Origin: Larix kaempferi
Taxonomy: Eukaryota; Streptophyta; Pinopsida; Pinales; Pinaceae
Assembly (NCBI GenBank): GCA_027924585.1
Contig: BSBM01000372.1
Span: 31,800,001 to 31,864,000 of the forward strand
Reading direction: 5' to 3'
DNA: 64,000 nt
The first letter of the stretch is position 1; every line of letters begins with the position of its first letter. The notes beneath the pieces are model-generated. The model worked only from the letters and a program-made list of their open reading frames with translations. It had not been told where the DNA came from and ran no database searches. The position numbers and the translations under genes are program-made. Shown here piece after piece: positions 1-12,436 of the stretch.

Positions 1-329
1 GAGCCAAATTCGGATCCTTGGATGCGATGGACCCTTCAATGCACCATGGGAAGTAGGCGGTCCAGTCATTTTAACAGTAGCACGACTATCGAAGGAATAG
101 TCGCGCGAGTATCACACGGGCACTGAACTGATAACATGTGCTATGGCATGGGTTAACAATGGTTCAGCTGCATGACCTCTTCTTTTGAATAGTCTTGGGC
201 ACTTTTGGACTCATGTTGTCTTTTGGATTTGTTGAGGATGCTTTTGGTGAGCTGCATTCTTTATGTTGATGATGCCTTACTGCAAGAATCATCGAAATGT
301 CGCATGTGAGCGAATTTTATGCGTTAACA
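1..329 (-). repeat. Partial LTR of the E2 (Ty3-like) family
   Basis: This stretch matches 53352-53681, the distal part of the E2 5' LTR, almost base for base with scattered substitutions. Both copies end in GCGTTAACA. Read on the minus strand the LTR therefore starts TGTTAACGC. No polypurine tract follows at 330, so this is either a 5' LTR of an element lying left of the window or a solo LTR. It contains the CpG-rich words tagcacgactatcgaagg and gtcgcgcgag, which recur in the E2 leader. Confidence 0.75.
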
Positions 330-2569
330 TATGCACCCTGATGTATGAGGTTCGGAGGGTACAGTAGAGCCAATAATGCATCATGTTTTCTTGTGTTTCT
401 CTCTTGTTCTGTAGGAAAAAGCATCCGTGGACAATAGGGGCCTCCCATGGGGGAAAGATTGTTGGTGATGACAGTTGGAGATGTAGTAAAGAATAGTTTT
501 TTATACAAACCAGGTGAGCATACCCATGCTCGTGAAATGATGTCAATGTGATTACAATAAGGGAGGGCCAAGGGGTCACTCAACTATACTGTTGGGACAT
601 GAACGAAGGAAGCTTTGGTCCATGTGAGAGTAAATAACCCAAGAATTGTTGCGGAGTGCTGAAGAAAAGGTATTGTTGATGATCATGATAAGCCCACAGG
701 GGTGCAGGACTAGTGTGAATGTGAATCTGCCTTAATATAACATTCACAGTTCAAGATGGACTACTACCATGGTTTGCAAATGTGAACACTGCTACCTTCA
801 ATAGTATGTTTCCTACTGATGAGATAGATGTGTTGACGTCGAGCATAGGGGAAACCACTAGGTTAGGGAGCACTAAGGACTCTCCCTACCAAGTTTGAGG
901 TGATCCCTTATAGTGATTGAAAGGGATACCAAGGTACAACTACAACTACTGCAACTCTCGGAATGTAGCATTTTGAAATCGATAAGAGCTGAAGTACATG
1001 ATAAGATAAGGATCTTATCTTGAGAACCAATATCATGTTGTAACCAACTAAGGGACAGACATACCTGACACAAAAGTGGTTGATAAGAATGGGGCTCATA
1101 ACGTCCTTTCATCGATGTAAACATGGGGGGATGGGAGCTTTCCTTTTGGATGGTATAGATTGAGATGGAGGGAGACAAACTGCAAATGAAAGGGCTTTGA
1201 TGGAGACACAATACAGAGAGTAATGGTGACCAATCAAAATAGAGACTACTGAGGATAGGTGAGACTCAAATACATCGTTCAATAGGCGACCATGGGTTAC
1301 TGCCAAAAGAATAAGGTGTTCCTGCAATGTGAGGTGATGGGGGAATTGTTTGTACATAAAGAACAATGGTGGGGTCCCCAAATTTTTGGGTGAGTCGGGG
1401 GACCAATTCGATGATGGGTGGAGTCCCCACAGTTTTGAGTGGGTTGAGGGACGCTTTCCAAGATGAAGTGGGGGCTAGTTTGCAGGTGCAAAGACGGGTG
1501 CCCCATGAATCAATGCCATTCAGTGCATGTCTGCGGGATAACTGAATAGAATTGGTTGCTTCGGTGGGTGGGGGGCCCATAGGTGTATTCGCAGGGGTGA
1601 TGGTACGAGGAAGATTATGTGGGATAAAGTGCTCATGGAGGTATGAGTGGTCTTTGTGAATCTTTATCGTAACATGGGTCGAGGAATCGGATGGCGTCTA
1701 CTTAGGGGAGTAAATGCGCAACTATCAAATGATAGGTTAGGGGCGATATTTTCAAGCTATATCAGATTCCTCAGACTCGTGGGGGGTCGACATCATTGGT
1801 GTCAATTGATGGCTAGGATGGAAATGGTGTGCACACCCATGGTGGAACATGCTATTCCCAGTGATGACATTGATGGTGTGTCGAGAATGGGGATGAGGGT
1901 CCTATGGTTATCAGCGGGAATACCGGTAAATGCATTATAAACGGTGCGAAAATATTATCTATATGCTAGTTTTGAAATGATACATGCGGTAGGGTGCCCA
2001 ACACCGTTGCTATAGCATGGAATCTTGTTCTTATAATGGAAAAAACATAGTCTCCTTCTTGTCTTGGTTGAGATCCTGCACATATGGCGCACATACCCAA
2101 GTCTAGTAAAGAACATGACCAAGGTATTGACAATGCAAAAATCATGTAACAAAAATGAGTCGTACCTGAGGGGTACCTATGGAAAAATAGTTTCTAGATG
2201 AAATTATTGGAAACAAGTATTGGTTAGCTCCAAGTCGAAGAGCTTGAGGCGTTGATCGTGGTGGTGTGAACGGTTTGTAAAATGGAGCTATGGTTTTTTT
2301 GTGGGGTCAGTTTGAAATTTATGTTAAATGAATACAAATATGGGGTGGGGCCCACATTTTGAAATCATTTGTATTATTCGTTGATGACCTCCTAGAGTGC
2401 ATTTTTGGTGATTCTGAGAGATTCAAGCATATGTTCAATGAGACGTGAGTTACAAGTATGTCGTAAACTTATCTATTTTGATTTGGGTCGGGTATGTTTA
2501 GGACAAGTGGGCCCCTGTGTTACCAGGGGCTTGATTTATCCCTTAAGTGGCTACCGCATGGGATTTTGG
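330..2569. other. No recognisable gene; degraded intergenic or repeat DNA
   Basis: Short open frames occur on both strands, but none shows a recognisable domain, a consistent start context or similarity to another part of the window. Guanine-rich stretches such as those near 1370-1450 inflate frame lengths on the minus strand. It is probably decayed transposon sequence belonging to the unit on its left or to locus H on its right. Confidence 0.5.
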
Positions 2570-2880
2570 GAAAATACCGCACTATTGCGTGGAATTTTGG
2601 GAAAATTGCACGATACTGTAGCGCGGGTTTTTCCCAAATTCACACACTGTGTAGCACGGGCATGTAGTGCGGGAAAAATGAATTGTTCTGCGTTACGCGC
2701 GGTGCAATAGTTGTTCGGTCGTGCGCTGGTCTAGCGCGGCTGAACCTTGGTCAGCCACGCTATATAGCGTGGATGGATAGAGCATGTCTCGCACACTACT
2801 GTCATGAGGCTGAGCAAGGTTCAACCGCGTTGGGTGTGCTTTTACTTTGATATGATCGCGCTACACGCGGACCTCCTTAG
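2570..2880 (+). repeat. CpG-rich, self-complementary stretch upstream of locus H
   Basis: This 300-bp stretch is rich in CpG in an otherwise AT-rich region. The words tagcgcgg, tagcacgg and tagtgcgg recur. It holds a hairpin GGCTGA-(7 nt)-TCAGCC at 2738-2756 and a perfect 18-bp palindrome at 2755-2772. Similar GTAGCRCG words occur in the E2 LTR and leader. It may be the untranslated leader of the transposon that carries locus H, but no LTR or primer-binding site could be placed beside it. Confidence 0.45.
2755..2772. repeat. Perfect 18-bp palindrome
   Basis: The sequence CCACGCTATATAGCGTGG equals its own reverse complement. It abuts the GGCTGA/TCAGCC hairpin on its left, so the two would form adjacent stems in RNA. 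Confidence 0.9.
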
Positions 2881-3055
2881 GGGAGGCCACGAGTATAATG
2901 ATTTTGTTGTATGTATGTCTGATGGGTGGAAATTTTAATTGTGTAGGTGATCTTGAGTTCCTCATGGTTGTTATGGGTGTTGTAGAGTGGTGTGAGAGGA
3001 ACTATAATGAGGTCATTAGAGTATCTCATGTGGAGACCGCTAGACATGTGGGACC

Positions 3056-3747
3056 CTAATAGATGGTTCTTCAAGGTTGGGGGAGAGGACCTAAGAATCA
3101 CTGCTCAAGATATCTATTTTATGACAGGGTTACCTCTCTAAGGGGTGCGAGAGCCAATCCCTCCTCAGATAGAGGGAGACACGATTCATGGTTTGGTGGA
3201 TCAGTTTTGTGACAGTGACCAAAGTGCTCTGAACTCTGGTCAAATTCTAACGAACAATATGAGGGATCTGCCAGTGAGGGATGTTGTGACAACCATGGTG
3301 AGAGTGTCGGTGGTTGCATCCCCCAACCATATTACTGGAGGTCAGCTTGCACTTGTGGAGCGGGTACTTGCAAGGCGGCCTGTGGCATGGGGTCCAATGT
3401 TACTACAGACCATGACCAGGTAGATGACGGATATGCGGTGGAGAGGTTAGAGGAGGACATTCTGGTTCGAGAGTGCGTTGTGCTCATATTTCTTTGAGAG
3501 GTACCCTTCCCTGGGGCCACCCGTAGTGGTGCCTCAGGAGCCCCAGATGATGTATTGGGGGCGGATCATGCCCCGGTCTAGTGGTGGGCCTGTGGGGTCA
3601 TATTACACCCTACATATTTTGGATGTGTGGGAGGGTTGGATCGGGAGGATAGAGCGGTACCCCTAGATTGGCATGGACTACAGGGGAGATCTAGAGTCGC
3701 CTCCTCCATATGGGGGATTTGACGCTTCAAGTATGATTTTATAGTTG
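3056..3747 (+). pseudogene. Locus H, exon 1: plant-transposon-like ORF (plant mobile domain type?)
   Basis: One frame runs through this interval with stops at about 3137, 3421 and a few later codons. It encodes a globular protein with the recognisable string DIYFMTGLP near its start, then a Trp/Tyr-rich second half (FWFESALCSYFFERYP, MYWGRIMPRSSGGPVGSYYT). A homologous-looking segment in another frame at about 2920-3058 (EFLMVVMGVVEWCERNYNEV) suggests a frameshift and a longer original protein. The style resembles plant mobile domain and related 'plant transposon protein' ORFs carried by large plant elements; this family call is from memory and tentative. The stop at 3421 fits a former Gln codon. 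It reads toward a GT-repeat intron and the segment at 3865. Confidence 0.45.
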
Positions 3748-3805
3748 TACTGTTTTGATAGTTACATATATTTGTTGTACATATTTTGATTTATGAACAT
3801 TTGGT

Positions 3806-3825
3806 ATGTGTGTGTGTGTGTGTGT
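3806..3825 (+). repeat. (GT)n microsatellite in putative intron of locus H
   Basis: A run of about ten GT/TG dinucleotides. It lies between the coding segment ending near 3747 and a pyrimidine-rich tract followed by TGATGCAG at 3857-3864, which reads as a splice acceptor. Confidence 0.8.
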
Positions 3826-3864
3826 TTATCATGGACTTGTGACAATTTTTCCTTTTTGATGCAG

Positions 3865-4128
3865 ATATTGGTCATGTATGGTCGGCTCGTCAGGCGGGAC
3901 AACGACGATCACGAGCTAGGGTAGATCGACTGGAAACTGGATCTACTCTAGTTATTGGAGGTGATGTTGCAGCTGGCAGAGCAACGGTGGGAGGGTCTCA
4001 TGTTGGATGGACAAGTGCAAGAGGACTTCCTCCTGGAGAGGTTGTCGTACAAGATTGAATGGTGGTATTCGTGGCTGACCTAGAGCAATGGCTAGGTACT
4101 ATGTCCGCAAGACTTGATGACCGGGATG
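3865..4128 (+). pseudogene. Locus H, exon 2 (5' part), interrupted by element A
   Basis: After the acceptor-like TGATGCAG the frame reads DIGHVWSARQAGQRRSRARV and continues to a TGA, then on to DLEQWLGTMSARLDDRD, where it is cut by element A. The interrupted codon lies in the GGATG target duplication. Reading on from 14046 continues the same frame for 18 more codons (VTDLEYDELALTLHLSA) to a TAG at 14101. This shows that the ORF existed before element A inserted. The segment is basic, then acidic and helical; no known domain was recognised. Confidence 0.5.
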
Positions 4129-5737
4129 TGTAATACCCCATTTTGACCCTTAGGATATATTAGCTTTTAATGTAAATATTGTTTACATGTGATGTATGTT
4201 TTCCTAGCGTGGAGCTCAAGGCCAAGGCCCCGCTAGTGGAAGCTCGAATTTTATTTAAAGGCAAGTATTAGATATTATGTTTCCCATGTGCTATTTAGCC
4301 ATGGAACATTGTAAAAATGATGTAAATAAACATCATGCAATAAAATACCAAAACTGGCTATGGAGGCAACGAATGAGAAGGGGCCATGTGTATCCACTAG
4401 GGAGTGGTGAGGGGGATGTGGGATTGAACCATAGGCTGCCATATGTCACCTTGAGAACCCATTTGACTTCCCTTGCTGACATTTAATTCTGTTGTAAGGA
4501 AGTGGTTGAAGAAAACAGTCCATGGCTTCAATGGAGCATGGGCAGCCCATAAATTCGTATGGCAGGGTATGGGCTCTGTTTTGCTTGACCCACAAGTCAC
4601 TCTACCTTTTGGGAATCCTTCCAATCTCATTCCCATTCCATTGTTGATCACCCAGCATCAATTCTCATCACCCACGAATTCCCAGCAGAGAGAAAAACCA
4701 GAAATCGCAACTTTGCAAGAACCCATGTTTTGAAGAGCCAAAAACGCCCAGATTTGGTATTGGACAGTAAAATCCAATGAGGGATTCATAGGTATGAACC
4801 TTGGGGAAAATTTGGGAGAATTAGCTACCCTGAAATCCATTGGAAAACCCAGTTTTGATAGCCCAGAAACCCAGTGACGGGATTGAGTTATTTTGTTGCC
4901 AGAATGGTGAGGAATCCAAGTGTGGATGTTTGCACAGAGGATGGGATTGCTTGAATTTAGTTGGAGATGTCTGTAGCTTTGTGGTTGAGCTCACTAGCTT
5001 AGCATCCTCCTCATTTTCCTTATTGCGTGCTTGATAAACCCAGCTGTGTACTGGCTTAGCATGACCGTTTGAGTGAATCCACGACTGTGAGTGAGCCTGT
5101 CTAGTTCCTCCTTAGTGGATACATAGCCCAGCTCGAAGGTAATCTCTCAGCTGAAAGAATACAGGCTGGACAGAGATCTATGGTTGGGTGGAATGTTGCT
5201 CTCACGTAGCCAGTTGTTTGGACATTTGCATTTCAAGATAAATATTCTCTATGGATTAATTTATTTGCATTATGTGTTCAACAATGTGTTAATCTTGTAT
5301 GTTAAATTACTCATGTTACTTGGATGAAATGATTATCTTAAGTTAGTTGGCATGATGCATGTGTATAGCATGAGAATGGGATGGATTATTGTATGACCGT
5401 TTCATCATTCTGCCTGGAAGAAATAGGCTGATGCATCTCCTTCTGCTTGTATGTTATTATGATTATTCCACTGTGTTTATTAAACGAGTTGTGTTAATTC
5501 TATGTTCTGTAATGTTTTAATTAGTGACTGTTGTTTATATGCTGAATGCATGATGAAACTATGTGCATCTATAGTGTTTAATTCCGTTGTGCTTGTTGAG
5601 TACGAATATGTATGCACAAGTTTTTATTTAACCATGCATTTCTTAAACATTTCGAATGGGGTTGAGATTGCCAATAAGCCCGGTATGTCGGTTCATGTTC
5701 TCTCCCCTGCATTGGGATGAAGGGAGGAGACGTGACA
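4129..5737 (+). repeat. Element A 5' LTR
   Basis: This is a 1609-bp direct repeat of 12437-14045 with identical length and only scattered substitutions by eye. It starts TGTAATACCCC and ends GACGTGACA. The two LTRs were identical at insertion, so their differences date the event. Confidence 0.93.
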
Positions 5738-5740
5738 GAG

Positions 5741-5757
5741 TGGTATCAGAGCCCAGC
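5741..5757 (+). other. Element A primer-binding site (initiator-Met tRNA)
   Basis: TGGTATCAGAGCCCAGC begins three bases after the LTR. TGGTATCAGAGC is the standard plant initiator-Met tRNA complement used by many LTR retrotransposons. Confidence 0.88.
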
Positions 5758-6022
5758 TTGCAGCACTGAGGCTGCTTGGGCCAGACTCCGAATTTACAGG
5801 CATGTAGCAGGACGTTTTAGCACAGTATTGGGAAGTTGGGGGCGACATTTTGATTCGGGAAAATGGCAAGATCATATTTCTCAGATGTGGAAGAGGATCA
5901 CACAGGTGCATAGATCTCTCCAAGAGCTTTCCAACGATACCAGACTCGCCTCATTTGGCCAAGAGACGAAGGAGATACGGACCCCGCAAGTTGCAGGAAA
6001 ACGCAGGTGTTTTCGCAGTTTT

Positions 6023-6500
6023 GGGATGTCGGGATGCGGGATGCGGGTTGCGGGATGGTTACATCCCCGTGACCGCAGCTTGACCCTCCCGAACCCACAA
6101 TTTCGGATTGCGGGATGCGGGATGCGGGATGCGGATTGCGGGATGGTTACATCCCCGTGACCGCAGCTTGACCCCCCCCGAACCCGCAATGTCGGATTGC
6201 GGGATGCGGGATGAGGGATGAGGGTTGCGGGATGGTCACATCCTCGTGACCACAACTCGACCCTCCGAACCCGCAGTTTCGAGTTGCGGGTTACGGGATG
6301 GTCACATCCCCGTGACCTCAACTCGACCCTCCGAACCCGCAGTTTCGAGTTGCGGGTTGCGGGATGGTCACATCTCCGTGACCGCAACCCAATCCTCCGA
6401 ACCCGCAGTTTCGGGTTTCGGGTTGCGAGTTGCGGGACGGTTACATCCCCGTGACCGAAACTTGACTTTCTGAACCGTCGTCTTTCGGGTTGCGGCCTAC
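6023..6500 (+). repeat. GC-rich minisatellite with hairpins and G-quadruplex motifs in element A leader
   Basis: About six repeats of 66-89 bp share an ACATCCCCGTGACC core, starting at 6061, 6149, 6238, 6304, 6370 and 6443. Most units contain the inverted repeat GGTCAC-ATCCCC-GTGACC (for example 6300-6317) or a version with GGTTAC. The first three are preceded by runs of GGG spaced by four bases (6023-6054, 6112-6142, 6201-6231), which satisfy the G-quadruplex pattern. The array begins about 270 bp after the primer-binding site. A 227-codon minus-strand frame across it is an artefact of the repeats. Confidence 0.9.
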
Positions 6501-9500
6501 GTGTGGCGAGATAGATAAGAGCATAGAGCCTGAAATTAGAATTTTGGATAGCAGGAGCATGCAAGATCAGATTTTGATGAGGTCAGTGACATTCTGAGGC
6601 CATCGATGGAGGCCATGAATGAACCAGTGAAGATCCCGAGCTCATTATGCTCCAATTTGGCATAAAATTGGAATTATTAGCTTTTACGAATCAGTGTCTC
6701 GACGCTTGACAGAAGGTCGGATTGAGCCGAATTTAATGTGGAGCAATCATGGAGCAGGCACGGTGTTAAGTTTGGAGTTTTGGAGCCAAACTCCAAAGGA
6801 TGTGGAGTCGGGGTGTGCAAGAAGGCCGAAAAGCACTATTCCAGGCCACGTTTCGGGAATTTTGAAAAGCTTGCAGTGGTTGAAAGTGACCCTAAAATTC
6901 AGAATCAAGAAATTTACTGAACTCAGCATTTCATATTATCAGTAAACCAGACATAGTCGGTTAGACAAAGATTTTCCAGAAATGCACCGTTTGGGAAATA
7001 GCCATTTTTGGCCCAAAATTTGGAATTTTGGAAAAACGTGAAAAGTGAGAAGTAGTAAAACCCATAAATTCATAGAAGATGAATGGTACATCGGAACAGA
7101 GATCTGTAAGTTGCTGAGCGTTCCTTGTTATATGGACTAACTTCGCCCAGTAGAAAAGTTTTCGTGATTCTTCATAGATTTTCTCCCACGGGTGGCTGAA
7201 GTTGGCATTCGGGACCAAAATACAACTGTGTAAAAGTATGCAGAATTGGGGTGAAAGTTGACATTTTTGAAATAACGCAGTTTCCACACCCGATCTCGGA
7301 ATGGATCAAGTGGATAGGCATTGGAAAGCTTATCCAGCAGGGAATAATGGCACATAACCGGAATTCGAATGAGGGCATCAGACATCATAGATAATTAGAA
7401 CTGAAAAGTGCCAGTGACTGTTTTTGACATATTGTTGTCAATATGGGCAAATTCTAGAATTGCATGCCTGGAAGTAGCATGCCATGAAATCGAACCAGCT
7501 ACGATATGGAAGAGGAAGTTCATGCAAAGATGAGGAATTGGAAAGGGAGAATTCCTTAACCCCTGTCTTGCTAACTGCATTTATATTTTATAAGCTTTAT
7601 GTGCATAAAATTATGGCATGAGAATGTTGAAAATGCAAGAGATTAAATGAGTGGCATGAATATGCATTGATTGGCATATTAATAAACATTGCATAGTGCA
7701 TGAGTATATGTTTTGCATGCATATGACATTACATATTGGTAAAAGTAGTGAGATTTTACATATGCAGTAAACCACTAATGGTAAATATTGTGGTTGATAA
7801 TCACTATAGGTGATTGGTTTTGGTTGTAGGACCAAAGACAACAGAAGCATGGCTAAATATGTTGAAGATGTTGTTGCATGAAACCAACAACCTTATGAAG
7901 AAAGGATGGTGCAACAAATATGTGATCATGAGGTTGGAAAAAGGACTGTGTAGCCTTGGTAAGAGGTCAACCGATCAGGTAACATCAAAGGTGTAAATGG
8001 GAGCCACGCAGGTAATGGTTTACTTATGATGATTGCATAAGTGTTGAAGGGGATTGGGTAAGAATCCATTGAACCATATTCGGTAATCATAAAATGGTAT
8101 GCATTTAGAGTCGAAATGCATTCATGTGAACGCCATACTGCCACATTGTGGTGGAGCATGAAGTGGTGAAGGAAAGAGGCCTCATACCATGTGGCTGTTT
8201 AGAAATTTAGATTGCAATCATATAAAATACATCATGCCATGTGTATGTTGGTTATGAGCTTAATAACCAAAGTAAGTGAGGACCGGTGGTCCTAATTATG
8301 GTAATGCATGTTATATGAGATAGTCATGATTAAGTCATAATATGCTTGAATGCATAGTACTCATGAAACAATGCAAGGTGGCATTAAGTGGACGAGCATT
8401 AAGAGATTTTGTAAATCTTGTAGTTAAGCATTGAGTGAATGCATATGAAAAACTTGAGTAAATGTTGTGAATATACATGCATGTAGGTAGCTACACCTGA
8501 GGAGATGTATTGTGTGTATGCATGATTGTGATATATGTATATGTCCCATTATAATTGAGCAATAGATGAAATGATGAATTAATGATAATTCTGAGATCAT
8601 TTCATGAGCTGCTATGAATGCAGGGGAAGAATTGCATGAAGGTAGTCATGATTGACAGGCTTCCAGAGTGCTCTGTTGGAAGGACAGAGTTGTATAAATG
8701 ATATGGCTATGAATTAATGAGCATTTAAAAGCTTTAAGTTGATTGTATAAATGATATGACTCTACCTTGCAATTTTAGTATGATATTGATTTACGTGAAG
8801 TAAATGAGTTTGGTGATATTGACATGTCAACAGCTAGAAGTGTTTGAATTATGGGAATGTTATAATTCTGGAAATGCTTCAGTGACTGTTGCAGCAATAA
8901 AAATATTATATGCATGGAGACTTACAAAGTGTTTGGCTAATTGAAGTTTCAGATTTCAGGCAAATTGTTCTAGGCATGGCAATGTGGGTAAGTCCATGAT
9001 GAAGGCTGGAGTCTACCATGTGCAAAAGCCAAAGGTTATGAGAAGGTTCTCATGGTTGTGAAATTTAACTTATGCATGAAACAGATCTGAAAATATTCTG
9101 ATTTAAGTTATGAGAATAATATCATGGTTGCAAGTCTAATTTTGTAGGGAACAGATTTGCAAATTCGATTTAGAGCTTATGAGAAGGAATCTCATGGTTG
9201 AGAAATCTAAGCTCTGTTAGAAAGAAGAATTGTAAATCTCAGATTTGTAAATTTCCAGATTTGAAATTTTGCTTATAATTACTAATGACTGTTCGGCTTA
9301 TGAAAAATTGTGTCAGAAAGACATGTTGTAGGTGGATGTCCATGTGTGGCGGAAAACATAAATCCATAATGGACAGAATGGTGCCACTTACAAGAGCCAA
9401 GCAATATGAGGATAGCCTTATGGCTAAGAAAATCAATTTCTGTAGTAGACAGAGTTGCAAATTCATATTGAATTTAATTATTAGTGCCATTGATTGGTTA

Positions 9501-9886
9501 TGAAACAATCAGATTTGAATTTTGATGTTAAATGTTGCTGACTGTTTGGCTATTTAATAAGTGTGCCAGGAAGACACATTGCAATAAGACCAAGAGAGAG
9601 GGCCTGCAGAATCCAAACTTCATGAGAAGGGATTCCATGATTTGGAAATGGGTTTCGGGTGAAACGCCACTAGACATTATTAATGTCTCATCTGCACTGC
9701 ATGATTGGTAAACAATATGAGTGAGATGATAGAGATTATGACAGTAAGACACATGAGAGTTATGTAACATCAAAAGGAGTTGGGATGGCAAACCGAGGGA
9801 CTGTCAACTCAGAGAAGGAGCCCCCATTCCTCATTAGTGAAGAGAAATTACATTTGCAAAATGGATAAGTGTTCTGTAAACCTTGA

Positions 9887-9888
<2 letters not shown>
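6501..9888 (+). other. Element A interior, no recognisable coding sequence
   Basis: AT-rich sequence with many short frames and no domain. Variants of a phrase such as 'gagaatntcatggttg' recur between about 9030 and 9210. This suggests old local duplications in the non-coding body of the element. Confidence 0.6.

Positions 9889-9944
<56 letters not shown>
9889..9944. repeat. (TA)n(GT)n microsatellite
   Basis: About 23 TA dinucleotides are followed by a short GT run, inside element A. Confidence 0.95.
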
Positions 9945-10471
9945 CAAGTCTAATTGTTAGAATTACTATGCAGAACATATTCTATTTATGTACATTATTC
10001 AGACTGCTTGAAGTATGATTAGGACTTGCATAGCTCCCATAAGTGAGGAGTGCACGCCTTTCTGATGATGAGTTATGTTAGGGATGCCAATATTGATTAC
10101 GCCCTAAAGGAATGGATGCATTCCTAGTGTTTCAATACTTGATAGTGAATGCTATGAATTATGGTTATAATTTTTGAATAACAGCGTTGACAAGTTTGCC
10201 TATACTACTTGTGTTATCACCTTAAACAGATGCAATTTGGTGCTACACACTAAAGGAACAAAGTAAAAGGTTGTTGTGAGGGGTTGTGGTGGAAGGGTTA
10301 ATGTGTTGAAAGGATGTTGTGGAGGTTGTGGGAATTTTGATGAAGGGTTGTGAAGGTGTTAATGAAAGGGCTATTATATGCCTATGGCTCCATAATAGAG
10401 CCTTGACCTAGAAATGGTCATAGTGAAGTTTCCTTCCAAGTCGGCGTGAAGGTGTACTGGTTGGACATTAA

Positions 10472-11040
10472 TTATTTGATGTTTTGGAGCAGCCTGCGTG
10501 CTAGCCAAACATCCCAGTCCGCAGGAGGATCCCAAGGCTTATAAAGTAAAAGCATGACCCTGTGGACTAGAGAGGAAATGCGCAATACAGATAAGTATTC
10601 AATTTCATTTATTTCTTGTTGGAAATAATGAAGATTTCAAGTATAAGTCTTGTAACAGTTAAGCTGATACACTATTGTTTCTTTTTTGGAAACATTGGCC
10701 ATTACAGGAAGCAAGGACCCTAAAAGAACTATAAATTGCTTGGTAAATACAGAGAGTGATTGGCTGGGCATTAAGTATTGATGATTTGGAGCAGCCTGCG
10801 TGCTGGCCAAACATACAAGATTATTTGATGATTTGGAGCAGCCTGCGTGCTGGCCAAACATACAAGATTATTTGATGATTTGGAGCAGCCTGCTTGCTGG
10901 CCAAACATACAAGATTATTTGGTGTTGTGGGGCAGCCTGCGCGCTAGCCAAACATCCAAGTCCATAGGCGATTCCAAGGCTTGTAAAGCAAAGAAGGACC
11001 CTATGGAATAAAGTGAAGACATCCAATACAGATAAGTATT
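10472..11040 (+). repeat. 47-bp tandem repeat and flanking duplication in element A
   Basis: The core GCAGCCTGC recurs at 10791, 10838, 10885 and 10932, an exact 47-bp period. Each unit reads roughly gatgatttggagcagcctgc followed by gtgctggccaaacatacaag. A related single unit lies at 10484-10530. The sequence just after that unit (caaggcttataaagtaaaag) recurs after the last unit near 10975, so a longer block was duplicated around the array. Confidence 0.88.
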
Positions 11041-11762
11041 TGGTTATCTTGTAATTTCCTGCTTATGAATATACATGTGTATATGATTTGGTTATGATTT
11101 TCTATGAAAATAAACTAAACATGTGAATTAATTCAATGTTTAACTGTAGGTATTGCTAGAAGCAATGACTATGAAAGCATCTTAAGGATGTGTGTGGACA
11201 TGTGACTGTCCTAAATGGGCTCAGCTGGTGCATAAATGAATGATGGTGCTATTGGACTTGTAGGGGTCCTAGAAGCCAAGGGAGTTGTAGACAAACCATG
11301 TGGAGGGACTCCATGGTTGAGAGGTCTGAAATAGACCATAGACACTAAGTGTCATAGCCAAGAAGGGCTAGTAAAGCATTCACATGGAAGTGAAAGAGGC
11401 TATGAGCATGAAAACCACAGTGGTGGTGTGGGTTCCAGAATGGAACAAGACTAAGAGAAGAAACTCTTACTGCTCTCTCTTTCCTATTTCTTGATGCATT
11501 TATAAAAACAGAAAATTGTTGAATGCATGTATGGCTGAAAGTGGAATGTGTTTATTTGCTTGAAATAAATTGTGAATGCTGAAGTAGTTAATTTAATGTG
11601 AATGGATGAACATGAAAGAATTCATGTGTATGCTGGAAATGCATGGAAAGTGTGAAAGTCTCATGAATAGAGCATGGGACCTCCATGCCAATTGGGGAAA
11701 AACAATTGACTGATTTTTAATGTTTAGGTTATGCTTGGCCTAACAAGATTTGTAATGATGAA

Positions 11763-12317
11763 TTTCAGAGGTGGAAATTAAATCCATTGGTTGCAGCTGT
11801 ACGAGCAAGTGCTGCTTGTGAGCAAAGTGAGAACCAGCTGTGCACAGTGACCATGGAAGCAGACCATAGGCTGTTGGAATTGGCTGAAAGTCTTCTTCAA
11901 ACAATTTCCAAGACCCAAGAAAATCTTGGAGAGATGCTCAAGATATAGAAGAGGCAGAATGAGATTAACCACAAGGTTTTGCAAGACTCTAGTTGTCTGC
12001 AAAGGGAAGTAAAAAGCATTCTGGAAGCAATCAGCTGTAGAGGAGACATTGGGTCAATGAAGAGGCATTCATCCAATCGGTCCAATAAGAAATGTTCTGG
12101 GCATGAAGACTCAAAAGAGATTGAGTAGGTAAAGATGAAGCAGCCAATGAAATGTTAGAAATGTGGAGAACATCATTGCCTCCGCAATTTCCCAACAAGG
12201 GAACCTCAAGAGGGTAGCAGCCATAAAGTTTTCAGATTTGTGGAGGAGCTGAAAGATCAGAACCAGCAGGAGAAGCTCGTGGAAGTCAAAGGACTTGGTC
12301 CTGAAAGTTTAAAGTAA
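11763..12317 (+). pseudogene. Element A gag-like ORF, broken
   Basis: One frame reads 184 codons with three internal stops (TAG at 11946, 12126 and 12156) before a terminal TAA at 12315. The N-terminal half is helical and heptad-like (around TMEADHRLLELAESLLQTIS), as in a coiled coil. The C-terminal half holds a degenerate zinc knuckle, in which one TAG replaces the residue after the first Cys and the last Cys reads Phe (around KCGEHHCLRNFP). The order of helical region then CCHC knuckle, just upstream of the polypurine tract, suggests a gag remnant. All three TAGs fit loss of a CAG or TGG codon. No protease or polymerase follows. Confidence 0.55.
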
Positions 12318-12422
12318 AGGATAGAATGCAGGGCAGACCTGCAAAGTGTTTTTGAAATTTTGGACATGTGTAAATTGTATATGTATTCCTAAGTCTTGGA
12401 ACACCAAGGACGGTGTTATTCT

Positions 12423-12435
12423 AAGGGGGAGGGGA
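12423..12435 (+). other. Element A polypurine tract
   Basis: AAGGGGGAGGGGA ends one base before the 3' LTR. This is the usual plus-strand primer for LTR element replication. Confidence 0.85.
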
Positions 12436-12436
12436 T

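Noticed and set aside
5881-6564. 227-codon open frame on the minus strand
   Set aside because: It runs entirely through the GC-rich minisatellite; the repeated RxxRRVELRSRGCDHP pattern is a translation of tandem DNA repeats, not a protein family.
9889-11000. CRISPR-like array (regularly spaced 47-bp repeats)
   Set aside because: The units are contiguous with no unique spacers and lie within a plant retroelement.
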